NCBI RefSeq assembly: GCF_030681155.1
Contig: NZ_JAUXXE010000053.1
Coordinates: forward strand, 62,001-126,000
Reading direction: 5' to 3'
Source of the DNA: Phenylobacterium sp.
GTDB lineage: Bacteria; Pseudomonadota; Alphaproteobacteria; Caulobacterales; Caulobacteraceae
DNA: 64,000 nt
Below are positions 16,107-23,526 of this stretch, one piece after another. Below the pieces are notes generated by a model. It was not told the DNA's origin. It saw only the letters and a program-made list of their open reading frames with translations, and did no database searches. The translations under genes and the position numbers were made by a program. Numbering within the stretch: position 1 is the stretch's first letter; each line of letters opens with the position of its first letter.

Positions 16107-17813
16107 TCATCTGGCGGGTCCGCGGAGGCGCCCGATCCGCCATTCGACCTCGCCCCCGTGGCCTGCGACGCCGTCGACCGTCTGATTGCGTCGCGTCTCG
16201 AACGCCTCGCGCCAGGGCGTCAGCGAGAAGCCCATTGCGCCTTCGATCACCGCAAAGCGGCCGGAGGCGAGATCGAGCCGGCGCCGATAGACGCCCGACA
16301 CGGATTCACCCGGTTCAAGGGTCGGTGCGGGCGCGCCGAACTGGGCGGCCAGGCGCGCCTGCGCCGCCGCCAACTCCCGGGCCCGCAGAGTAGCCAACAG
16401 GTTCGGTGCGAAGGCGGTCGACCCGCCGCCTGGACTAAGGCCCTGCTGCGCGAGCCGTGCCGCCCGCGCCTCCAGGGCCTCGCGCACCTCCGCGCCAAAG
16501 CCATGCTCGGCGATGTCGGATCGGCCTCCGGCCAGCAGTCGTCTATCGAGCCAGGTCGCCCCGTCGGCCTGGATCTGTTCGGAGATCGAAAGGTCGGACC
16601 GCACCGCCAGCACGGATCTTCCCCGCGACCCAACGGCGCGCAGTTCGACGACGCCGCCGATCGGGGCGTCGGAGGTGTCGGCCAGCTCTCGAAACACCAC
16701 ATGGTGCGAGCGCCCGTCGATCCCATCGATGACCGCAAAGCCTGAACCGGACAGCTCATCGTCCAGGCCCCGTGCGGCGAGGCGACCCACAAGGCCGACT
16801 GGCGGCGCGTCCTCGACGAGGTAGGTCGCCGGGTCGCGCTCACCTCCCGGTCCGCCCAAGGCGTTGTGCAGCCGCGCGATGATGTCGCCCCGACGGCCCA
16901 AGGCTCGCAGGGTTGCTTCCGCATCCGGTGCGATACGCCACCGGCCAGGCCGCTCGGCCTCGGCCAAGCCCAAGGCCTGCAGCTTGCGCAGTCGCGTCAC
17001 GCGGATCTGATGGTCCGCATCGGGCTTGCCCAGCCGAGGCGGCCGCAGGTCCAGTTCCCCCGCGGCGCCGGCGTCGCGGACCAGTCGCCGATCCAGCGCG
17101 GTCCACCGCTCGGCGCTCGCCTCGCGCTCGAGCTGACGGCGCACTTCGAGGTCGCTGCGCGGCCCGAGTTCGAGTGTGACCAACTCCGCGGCCCGGGCGC
17201 GCAGGCCGTGGGAGATGTAGTCGCGGCTGATTACCAGGTCGCTTCCGTCATCGGCCTTGCCGCGGACCAGGACGTGGATGTGCGGATGACCTGTGTTCCA
17301 GTGAGCGACAGCCACCCAGTCGAGCTCGCTCGCGAGGTCGCGCGCCGCCTGCCCCATGAGGTCTCGGGTGAAGGCCTGGAGATCCTCCAGGCGCTCGGCG
17401 TCGTCCGGGGACACGATGAAGCGGAAATGGTGCCGGTCGTCAGCGCAGCGCGCGACAAAGGCCTTGGCGTCGGCATCCTGCCCCTGGGCGCCGAACAGGT
17501 CGCCCCGTGCCCCGTCCTGTGTGACGCCGTCGCGCTGGAGATAGGCCAGGTGGAGCGCCATCGGCGCCCCGCCGCGGGTGTGACGCACCACACGGGCCTT
17601 GATGACGGCGCTGCGGGTGCGCGCGCCCAACCGACTTGCCGCCAAGCTGGAGGCCCGCCCTCGGCCGAAGGCGCCCTTGAGGCTTGAGCGGCCGGGATGC
17701 AGACCGCCGGCGCGCGCTGCGGCGGCCAGGGCCTCGCCGACGAAGGTGCGATGACCGCCGGCGCCACGGGACCGCGAGCGACCGGGGCGAAGGATGAAGT
17801 CATCGTCGTTCAT
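16107..17813 (-). CDS. Conjugative relaxase (DUF3363/RlxS-like, HUH type)
   Basis: This enzyme nicks the transfer origin and pilots the DNA strand. I chose ATG 17813 (568 residues) with AGGGCGG upstream; the longer frame start is not family-like. The metal-binding triad is H176-P-H178-I-H180 within WNTGHPHIHVLVRG, preceded by DRHHFRFIVSPDDAERLEDL. The N-terminus (FILRPGRSRSRG) and the DUF3363-like C-terminal domain match relaxases of Tn4371-like ICEs. A likely catalytic Tyr lies in the central region (DYISHGLRARAAEL). The gene sits directly upstream of traG. Confidence 0.9.
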   Translation of the reverse strand: MNDDDFILRPGRSRSRGAGGHRTFVGEALAAAARAGGLHPGRSSLKGAFGRGRASSLAASRLGARTRSAVIKARVVRHTRGGAPMALHLAYLQRDGVTQDGARGDLFGAQGQDADAKAFVARCADDRHHFRFIVSPDDAERLEDLQAFTRDLMGQAARDLASELDWVAVAHWNTGHPHIHVLVRGKADDGSDLVISRDYISHGLRARAAELVTLELGPRSDLEVRRQLEREASAERWTALDRRLVRDAGAAGELDLRPPRLGKPDADHQIRVTRLRKLQALGLAEAERPGRWRIAPDAEATLRALGRRGDIIARLHNALGGPGGERDPATYLVEDAPPVGLVGRLAARGLDDELSGSGFAVIDGIDGRSHHVVFRELADTSDAPIGGVVELRAVGSRGRSVLAVRSDLSISEQIQADGATWLDRRLLAGGRSDIAEHGFGAEVREALEARAARLAQQGLSPGGGSTAFAPNLLATLRARELAAAQARLAAQFGAPAPTLEPGESVSGVYRRRLDLASGRFAVIEGAMGFSLTPWREAFETRRNQTVDGVAGHGGEVEWRIGRLRGPAR

Positions 17814-18056
17814 GGCGCCGCCCTGCGGAGCGAGGTGTCTGAAAGCCTTGGGGGCCAAGGGACGGGCGCAGATGGCAGCCTGCCAACGCCCCACGCACAT
17901 CGCCGTAGCCAACTGTTTTTACGGTCCTTTTTCTTGCCTCAAACCCAACCCGCCTCGCGCCTTTTATCCTGTCCTCCCCCCTCACCTTCCCTGCACCCCG
18001 CTTAAAGACCGCCAAACCTGCGAGGCCGTACGACGCGCCGGGAATCACGAGACCGG
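17814..18056. other. Gap upstream of the relaxase gene; candidate oriT/promoter region
   Basis: A 243-bp non-coding stretch between the transglycosylase and relaxase genes. It contains the only notably A/T-rich run of the neighbourhood (around 17910-17945, with runs of T on the plus strand). Transfer origins usually lie next to the relaxase gene, so this is the best local candidate, but no nic motif or convincing inverted repeat was identified. Confidence 0.3.
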
Positions 18057-18731
18057 TCATGGCGCGTTCGCCCCGTTGGACACGGCGACAAACAAGGATG
18101 AGCCCGCTGGCGCCCCGTCCGCCGCGGGGCCGTCCAGGTTTGCAAAAAGCGACCGAGGGGCGAGGTCGAGACGAAGCTCGTGGGGTGGAACTGCGGCCTG
18201 AACTTGCGGCGCAAGGATCGCCACATAGTCCCGCGTTTCCTGGGGCAACGGGCGGGTCCCGGCCAGGTACTGAAGATATCGCCCCGGCCCGGCGTTGTAG
18301 GCGGCGAGGAAGCCTGGCGCGCCAAACTGCGCGTGGAGCTCCCGCAGATAGGCGGCGCCGGCCATGATGTTGTCGCGGGGATGATAGGGATCTGCGCCCA
18401 GGCCGTAGCGCGTGCGCAGTTCGGCATAGGTATCGGGCATGATCTGCATCAGGCCGAGCGCGCCAGCTAATGACCGTGCCCGCGGGTCGTTGGCGCTTTC
18501 GGCGCGCATCACAGCGACGATCCAGGGCGCTGGAATTGCAAAACGCTCGGCGGCTTCGGCGACCAGCGCGGCGCGAATCTCGGGCGCCAGATGCTCACCG
18601 GCCGCGTAGGCCGGTGGAGGTCCCAGCGTCCCCATCGCGAGTGCGCCGCTCAACAGCCATCGCATGGGGCGCCTGCGCCGACCTTCGCGCCGAACGCCGA
18701 GGACTGTAGCGATCCTAGCCGCCACGGCCAC
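18057..18731 (-). CDS. Lytic transglycosylase (conjugation-associated)
   Basis: A SLT-fold peptidoglycan hydrolase that opens the cell wall for pore assembly. 224 residues from 18731; an internal Met23 (MRWLLSGALAMG) just before the signal peptide could be the real start. Catalytic Glu78 sits in VAVMRAESANDPRA, followed by the family motifs GALGLMQIMPDTY and FLAAYNAGPGRYLQYLAG. It overlaps the traF-like gene by 17 bp and precedes the relaxase gene, the usual order in these ICEs. Confidence 0.92.
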   Translation of the reverse strand: MAVAARIATVLGVRREGRRRRPMRWLLSGALAMGTLGPPPAYAAGEHLAPEIRAALVAEAAERFAIPAPWIVAVMRAESANDPRARSLAGALGLMQIMPDTYAELRTRYGLGADPYHPRDNIMAGAAYLRELHAQFGAPGFLAAYNAGPGRYLQYLAGTRPLPQETRDYVAILAPQVQAAVPPHELRLDLAPRSLFANLDGPAADGAPAGSSLFVAVSNGANAP

Positions 18732-19269
18732 GCTCCCGAACCGTCCACAACGGCCTCACCCGGCCCACAATCTGGGACGAGGCCAGGGGGCCGAAGTAGC
18801 GACCGTCCAGGGAGCCGACCGCCTCGTTCAGCAGAAGCACCTGCCCAGGCTGCAGACGTTGACACCCCCCTAACACCGGCAGGGAGCGGCCCATCCTGTC
18901 GTGCGACGCCGCCACCGCGACCTGGCGGCCGTCGACGCTCACCTGGCCGTGCGTCCAGCACAGGCGCGAGGGCGGCAGGGCCGCCACCCGCTTCACAAGC
19001 AGGACACCATGGGGCGCTGCGCCGCGGGTTGAGAGCCAGTCGGCGAGCGGCTTGGGCGGCGTCACCGCCACCAGATCGCCGACAGCGATGCTCCCCGGGT
19101 GCGAGCAGAGATAGAGCCCCACAGGCGCGCTGGCCGTCGCATTCCAGACGAGAGCCGGCGGCCAGGCGGCGAGCGCGGGCGCGAGCCCCAGGGCGAGGCC
19201 AGCCAGTCCCATCAACAGAATGATCGGACGAGGCCGGCGCCTGGCTTGCGCCGTAACGACAGGTGGCAC
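18715..19269 (-). CDS. traF: TraF-type S26 signal-peptidase-like protease
   Basis: This is an inner-membrane serine protease used to mature or cyclise the conjugative pilin. 184 residues with one N-terminal membrane helix (PIILLMGLAGLALGLAPALA), catalytic Ser47 in TASAPVGLY and catalytic Lys93 in GVLLVKRVAALP, plus the C-terminal SLDGRYFGPL motif of S26C peptidases. The gene starts 3 bp after the upstream HTH gene and overlaps the transglycosylase. Confidence 0.93.
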   Translation of the reverse strand: MPPVVTAQARRRPRPIILLMGLAGLALGLAPALAAWPPALVWNATASAPVGLYLCSHPGSIAVGDLVAVTPPKPLADWLSTRGAAPHGVLLVKRVAALPPSRLCWTHGQVSVDGRQVAVAASHDRMGRSLPVLGGCQRLQPGQVLLLNEAVGSLDGRYFGPLASSQIVGRVRPLWTVRERGRGG

Positions 19270-19272
19270 GGC

Positions 19273-19548
19273 CTATCCTCCGACGCTCCAGGCCGCCGGC
19301 GGCCGCGGCCGGCGCGCGGGGTGGACGACACTCGCGGCGGGGTCGGTGGTGGAGGTGCGCGCACCCCGGTCAGCCCAGGCTTGCAGGTCGCCGACGGCGT
19401 AGATCACGCGGCCGCCGATCTTCTTGTAGGTCGGGCCGGTGCCAAAGGTGCGGTGCTTCTCCAAGGTCCGCCCCGAGAGGCCCAGGAACCGAGCCGCCTC
19501 GGCGGTGCGCAGCATTCGCGGCGGGATGGGTGTGGATGTGTCTGTCAT
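19273..19548 (-). CDS. AlpA/excisionase-like helix-turn-helix protein
   Basis: A 91-residue MerR/AlpA-type DNA-binding protein: residues 12-57 (MLRTAEAARFLGLSGRTLEKHRTFGTGPTYKKIGGRVIYAVGDLQAWAD) are the winged HTH of the DUF/helix_turn_helix_17 type, and a low-complexity Arg/Pro tail follows. Proteins like this often control excision or the tra operon of ICEs. It starts the traF-slt-relaxase-traG run. The 125-bp gap upstream (19549-19673) shows no gene. Confidence 0.85.
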   Translation of the reverse strand: MTDTSTPIPPRMLRTAEAARFLGLSGRTLEKHRTFGTGPTYKKIGGRVIYAVGDLQAWADRGARTSTTDPAASVVHPARRPRPPAAWSVGG

Positions 19549-19673
19549 CTTCTGTCTCCGCGTATTTCCGAGCCGCGACCGGGAGCGGCAGCGCGGCCTC
19601 GAAAACCTGGCGGAGAGCGAGTCGGGGGGTTGATGGCGAAATCGCAGGGTCGCGACTCCGCCATCGCTCGGGA

Positions 19674-20342
19674 TCAGCGGATCGGCTGCAATCCCTGGAG
19701 ATAGTCGCAGGCGCGGGCCGCATGGGCGGCGGCGGTGAAGATGAAGCGGCGATCGCCCTTCAGGACCCGCAGCCAGCTGGCCAGGTAGGCGGCATGGTCC
19801 TCGCGTGGCGTGAGGTCCAGCCCGAGGTCGGCGCAGAGGAACGCAGCGCCCAGTTCGGCGACAAGCTCTTCCCGCGCATAGTCCTCATCGCCCCAGCGCC
19901 CGCGACCGAAGTCCCGGTCGAGGCGGCTGGGATGCGCGGTCCAATGGACGCATTCGTGAGCCAGGGTCGCGTAGTAGCTCTCCGGGTCCCGGAAGGCCTC
20001 GAAGGGTGGCGATTGCACGTGGTCGGCGTGAATCGCGTAGTAGGCGCGCGCACCGCCATGGCGGATGTCTGCGCCCGTGGCGGCGAAGAAGGTTTCGGCG
20101 CGGGCGATCCTCGCGTGGGGATCTAACGTCGGCCGGGCGCACGCCTGGCCGCGGTCCGGCAGCCCATCGATCTGTTCGACATTGAACACCGTGTAGGCCT
20201 TCAGAAAGGAGATGTGGCGCTCGACGTCCACGCCTTCGGCGTCCGGCTCGGTCCGCGCCAAGCGGTTGGCGTAGACCACGATCGAACCAGTCTCTCCCTT
20301 GCGGACATGTCCTCCGAGCGCCAGCGCCTGGCGGAAGGTCAT
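19674..20342 (-). pseudogene. ArdC-like antirestriction protein, C-terminal fragment (gene split by IS)
   Basis: This is the C-terminal two-thirds of an ArdC-type protein (ssDNA-binding N-terminal domain plus zincin metallopeptidase). It begins in the middle of the family motif at MTFRQALALGGHVRKGETGS and keeps the metalloprotease signature LAHECVHWT (HExxH) and the RDFGRGRWGDEDYAREELVAELGAAFLC segment. The missing first 82 residues lie at 21691-21936 on the same strand, beyond the inserted IS1111-type element. The intact counterpart at 50899-51861 reads through the same point as SWLTFRQALSLGG. Without its start the fragment is probably not expressed as a working protein. Confidence 0.92.
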
Positions 20343-20592
20343 GTGTGGACGGCCCCTGCGTTGCAAGGGGCGTCAGCTGAGATTTCGCTCCGGTCAGGCA
20401 GCAGTCATGTGTCCGGCCTGTTTGCGCGGCGCACGTGGCCGCTGGCCCTGATGAAGTCCGCGGACCGGGTCCCAATCATCCAGACGCGCTCGAGGCGCCT
20501 AACCTACCGTGGGCTCTCCCGATCCCCGGGTTGACCGGGTCGTCATCACACCATCAGCACTCCTGCAACTTGAGCCGTAATCGCTGACGCGC
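20343..20592 (-). ncRNA. Candidate bridge RNA region of the IS1111-type element
   Basis: This 250-bp non-coding stretch follows the transposase gene on its own strand, where IS1111-group elements are expected to encode their bridge RNA (known for the IS110 family from IS621 work). Two internal segments copy the insertion junctions. GTCATGTGT at 20404-20412 is identical to the left junction 20338-20346, and CCCAATCATCCAG at 20471-20483 matches the right junction 21685-21697 at 12 of 13 positions. Both include host bases. This is what guide loops would look like. RNA ends and folding were not determined. Confidence 0.65.
20345..20360. repeat. Left sub-terminal inverted repeat of the IS1111-type element
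   Basis: GTGGACGGCCCCTGCG, two bases inside the left junction with ardC; identical in inverted orientation to 21670-21685. Confidence 0.9.
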
Positions 20593-21618
20593 TCAAAGCG
20601 CCCCGGCGACACCCGGCCGATAGACCTCGCCACGCGTGAGGATGGCCCAGGCGATTCGCGCTGCCTTGTTGGCCAGCGCGACGGACACCAGCCGGGCGGG
20701 ACGTCGCTCGAGCAGCGCCATCGCCCAAGCCTGGCGCGGCCCGCCGCGGGTGCGGGCGTAGCGGATGATCGAAGTGGCGCCGACGACCAGCAGTCGGCGA
20801 AGATATCGGTCGCCCATCTTCGAAATCGACCCGAGCCGATCTTTCCCGCCGCTGGAGTTTTGTCTCGGCACGAGTCCGATCCAGGCGGCGAACTGGCGAC
20901 CCGATTTGAAGTGGCTGGGGTCGGTCACCGTGGCGGCGATCGCTGCGGCTGTGACGGGGCCGACGCCAGGAATCGTGGCCAGGCGCCGTGCCGCGTCATT
21001 GGTCTTGGCCCATCCAAAGATGTGCTGCTCCACCTCGCGGATCCGGTCTTTGACCTCCTGAAGCTGCCGCAGCAAAACCTCCAAGGCGCAGAGCATCAGA
21101 GCGGGCAGCCGGTCTCGCTCGGCCTCGACGACTTGCAGCAGCTCCGGCACACGCTTCACGCCGGGTGGCGCGATAATGCCAACCTCGGAGAGGTGAGCAC
21201 GCAGCGCGTTGTAGAGGCTGGTGCGTTGGCGGACGAGTTGATCGCGGATGCGATGGAGCATCAGAACCGACTGCTGTTCAGCACTCTTGAGCGGCACGTA
21301 GCGCATCGTCGGTCGACTGACCGCCTCGCAGATCGCTTCGGCGTCGACCGCGTCGTTCTTCCCCCGCTTGACGTAAGGCTTCACATAGCTGGGCGGCATC
21401 AGCTTGACCTGGTGGCCCAGGGCCGCGAGTTCGCGCCCCCAGTGGTGCGCTGAGAAGCAAGCCTCCATCCCAACGAGGCATGGATCCAGGCTGCGGAAGA
21501 ACGGCAGCACTTCGGCGCGGCCCAACTTCTTGCGCACGATCACCTGGCCGTCGGCAGTGACGCCGTGGACCTGGAAGACGTTCTTGCCGAGATCGAAGCC
21601 GATGGTCGTGAGCTGCAT
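20593..21618 (-). CDS. IS110-family (IS1111 group) transposase
   Basis: A 341-residue DEDD recombinase. ATG 21618 has AGGAGG upstream; the frame is by chance open into the ardC fragment upstream, which makes a longer fused reading that is not biologically meaningful. N-terminal RuvC-like domain: TTIGFDLGKNVFQVHG (first Asp), VGMEACFSAHHWGREL, KNDAVDAEAICEA. C-terminal transposase_20 domain: LATIPGVGPVTAAAIAATV and GGKDRLGSISKMGDRYLRRLLVVGA, with the Ser-containing region. It appears intact. Confidence 0.96.
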   Translation of the reverse strand: MQLTTIGFDLGKNVFQVHGVTADGQVIVRKKLGRAEVLPFFRSLDPCLVGMEACFSAHHWGRELAALGHQVKLMPPSYVKPYVKRGKNDAVDAEAICEAVSRPTMRYVPLKSAEQQSVLMLHRIRDQLVRQRTSLYNALRAHLSEVGIIAPPGVKRVPELLQVVEAERDRLPALMLCALEVLLRQLQEVKDRIREVEQHIFGWAKTNDAARRLATIPGVGPVTAAAIAATVTDPSHFKSGRQFAAWIGLVPRQNSSGGKDRLGSISKMGDRYLRRLLVVGATSIIRYARTRGGPRQAWAMALLERRPARLVSVALANKAARIAWAILTRGEVYRPGVAGAL

Positions 21619-21669
21619 GGTGGGTCCTCCTGCTCTGTGGCTAGCCCCCTCCGAATTCACATCTGCAGT

Positions 21670-21685
21670 CGCAGGGGCCGTCCAC
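21670..21685. repeat. Right sub-terminal inverted repeat of the IS1111-type element
   Basis: CGCAGGGGCCGTCCAC, the exact reverse complement of 20345-20360, five bases inside the right junction. Confidence 0.9.
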
Positions 21686-21690
21686 CCCAT

Positions 21691-21936
21691 CATCCAGGTC
21701 GGTTCGATGAAGCCGCGCGCCGCAGCTTCCGACCAGAGCAGGACGACATTGATCCCGTTGTAGGGCTGGCCGTTGTGCCGCAGTGGCCGGCTGACGCTCG
21801 AGGTCGCTGTCTTGTTCGACCAGGGTTGGGTCCAGGGGCGAACGCCGCGGTCGAGGTCGGCGACGATGGCGTTGGTGACGCGGGTGTAGAGGTCGGGCCG
21901 GGCGTCTGGGCGCACGGCGGAGGTTGGACGGGCCAT
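21691..21936 (-). pseudogene. ArdC-like antirestriction protein, N-terminal fragment
   Basis: The first 82 codons of the split ardC gene, from ATG 21936 to the PTWM codons at the IS junction. It contains the ssDNA-binding domain start (DLYTRVTNAIVADLDRGVRPWTQPW and NGQPYNGINVVLLWSEAAARGF). Joining it in frame to 19674-20342 would give about 304 residues, the normal ArdC length, so the IS insertion appears to be the only lesion. Confidence 0.9.
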
Positions 21937-22008
21937 GACGGCCTCCGATCTTGTGCTGGTTGGGGGAGATGGGCGCCGCCCGCGCGCAGGCGCGGGCGGC
22001 GCCAGGGC

Positions 22009-22320
22009 TCAGTCGGCGGCGCGGCTGCGCGACCAGATCAGGGCGTAGCCGTCCTCGGCGTCGACCAGAGAGGCGTAGATCGGGGCGGCGAAGCTGGGGT
22101 CGTCCAGCTTGACGGAGAGGTAGTCCCGGTTCTCACGGCTGGTCTTCTTCCAGGCCGCCCCAAACTCGGTGGCGCCGGCGAAGATGCGGTAGTCCGGGGC
22201 CTTGTCGTTCTCCTTCTCGGCGGTCCGGAATTGCGCGGACTTGACGTTGAGGGTGAGGGTCTTGATGGCGCCGCTGATGGAGCCGTCTTCGTGCTTGGTG
22301 AAGGTGCCGATGGTGGCCAT
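22009..22320 (-). CDS. DUF736 family protein
   Basis: A 103-residue protein starting at ATG 22320 with AGGAGAT upstream. It carries the whole DUF736 pattern: [22 protein letters not shown], then [48 protein letters not shown]736 genes are a steady companion of ardC and conjugation genes in alphaproteobacterial ICEs and plasmids; the biochemical function is unknown. A second, more distant copy begins at 63876. Confidence 0.93.
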   Translation of the reverse strand: MATIGTFTKHEDGSISGAIKTLTLNVKSAQFRTAEKENDKAPDYRIFAGATEFGAAWKKTSRENRDYLSVKLDDPSFAAPIYASLVDAEDGYALIWSRSRAAD

Positions 22321-22797
22321 GGTGGATCTCCTGTTGCTCGGACCGCGCCTGTCGCGGCCTCGATGGCGATCCCCAGGCCGGGGGGCGACCGGCGCCGCAG
22401 CCATCTGGCCCGAAGCGTCAGCGCAGGACGCCGACGGGCGGCTTCTTTGCCTCGCGAGGAATGACGTGGCCCAAGGCGCGGCAGGGGAAAGAAGGCGCGC
22501 GGCGGCGTTGCGGCGACGGCCGGGGCGCAACGCGCCCGCACCCGCCGGACCGATCACGCCCAGAGAGGCCGCCCTGGCCGGTCCCTCAGCGGACATGGAG
22601 GCCTTACGGCGCCCCTCGGCTCTCCCAAGCCTTGTCGGCGCGGACCTGGGCGCCCGGGCCTTGTTCACCTCGCCTCAGTCGCTGCTCGGGGCCGCGCGGG
22701 CGGTGGGTGAAGGCGCTCGGATCACGGGATTGGAGGTGATCGATCGGTGGCGAGGCAAGCAGCTCTCGGACAAGCTCGCGGACCGGAGGCGATTCTC
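22321..22797. other. Non-coding gap between divergent DUF736 and hypothetical genes
   Basis: 477 bp with open frames on both strands but none with family-like sequence or a good start. It probably holds the divergent promoters for the DUF736 gene and the plus-strand pair at 22798. Nothing else is recognised. Confidence 0.4.
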
Positions 22798-23130
22798 ATG
22801 ACGGACACGATCTTCATCGACGGCGCCGCCGACTTCGCCGTCTCGCACCACGACGGTCGCTTCCTGCGTAGCCCTGGCTTGGCCGCCCTCGCCCGCCGCG
22901 ACGCCGATGGCGGCTATACGGTCCTGCATCGCGAGCGCTGCGAGGCCATCAACCGTCAGATCGGGCCGGGTCATCCGCGCTGGAGTTGGGCCTTGGCCCA
23001 GGGCCTGGACACCCTCCGGGTCCATCCGCTGGATCGGCCGCGTCCTAAGCTTGGGACGACCTCGCGCGCCCCGGTTCGCTGGCACGTGGACGCCCTAGGA
23101 TACGACGATGAAAGTCCGCTTTTGCAATGA
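22798..23130 (+). CDS. Hypothetical protein, 110 residues
   Basis: ATG 22798 has GGAGG eight bases upstream. The protein is hydrophilic, with no membrane segment and no motif I recognise; the N-terminus TDTIFIDGAADFAVSHHDGRFL looks like a compact beta-rich fold. It overlaps the start of the next gene by 23 bp, so the two are probably co-translated. Confidence 0.6.
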   Translation: MTDTIFIDGAADFAVSHHDGRFLRSPGLAALARRDADGGYTVLHRERCEAINRQIGPGHPRWSWALAQGLDTLRVHPLDRPRPKLGTTSRAPVRWHVDALGYDDESPLLQ

Positions 23131-23473
23131 CGGCTCGTCCCGAATGGTGAGCGCGGACGACTTTCGCCAGATGGCGCTGAGCCTGCCGCGCGCGGTCGAA
23201 AAGCAGGTGCTCGGATCCCAGGAGTTTCGCATCCGGGACAAGGCCTCCGCGACGGTCGGCTGGCCCGAGCCTGGCTGGGCGGTGGTGCGCCTGACGCCAA
23301 AGGACCAGGCCGCATTCATGGGGAAATCGCCGGCGCTGTCGCCAGAGCCGGGCGGCCGGGGGCGACGCGGCGTGACGCGCGTGCGCCTTGCGGGGTTGGA
23401 CGCGGGCCTGATGGCGCCTCTCGTCCAGGCGGCGTGGCGGCTGGTCCACGACGCGAGCCAGGCGCGCGCATGA
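23108..23473 (+). CDS. MmcQ/YjbR family protein
   Basis: A 121-residue protein (or 109 from Met13 at 23144, where the family-like part MVSADDFRQMALSLPRAVEK begins). Residues 13-115 follow the YjbR (CyaY-like fold) pattern: the opening helix, then FRIRDKASATVGWPEPGWAVVRLTPKDQAAFM and a C-terminal helix (LMAPLVQAAWRLVHD). The family is found in DNA-binding and metal-fold proteins without a firm function. Overlaps the preceding gene. Confidence 0.75.
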   Translation: MKVRFCNDGSSRMVSADDFRQMALSLPRAVEKQVLGSQEFRIRDKASATVGWPEPGWAVVRLTPKDQAAFMGKSPALSPEPGGRGRRGVTRVRLAGLDAGLMAPLVQAAWRLVHDASQARA

Positions 23474-23526
23474 CGAGGCCGCCGCCCAACCGGGGTTGGG
23501 CGGCGGCTCGCCCTTGGCGCGCCCGT

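Larger units (their letters stand above)
20343..21690 (-). mobile_element. IS110-family element, IS1111 group, inserted in ardC
   Basis: About 1.35 kb. It splits the ardC gene exactly between the codons for PTWM and TFRQ. Near-terminal inverted repeats GTGGACGGCCCCTGCG (20345-20360) and its complement (21670-21685) match 16/16. The non-coding stretch is short before the transposase (72 bp) and long after it (250 bp), the pattern of the IS1111 group. CAT flanks both ends, so either the host trinucleotide was duplicated or one copy belongs to the element; exact ends are uncertain by about 3 bp. Confidence 0.93.

Noticed and set aside
20593-21936. A single 447-codon protein fusing an ArdC start to a transposase
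   Set aside because: The fusion results from the IS insertion leaving the frame open by chance; the transposase has its own AGGAGG and ATG at 21618.
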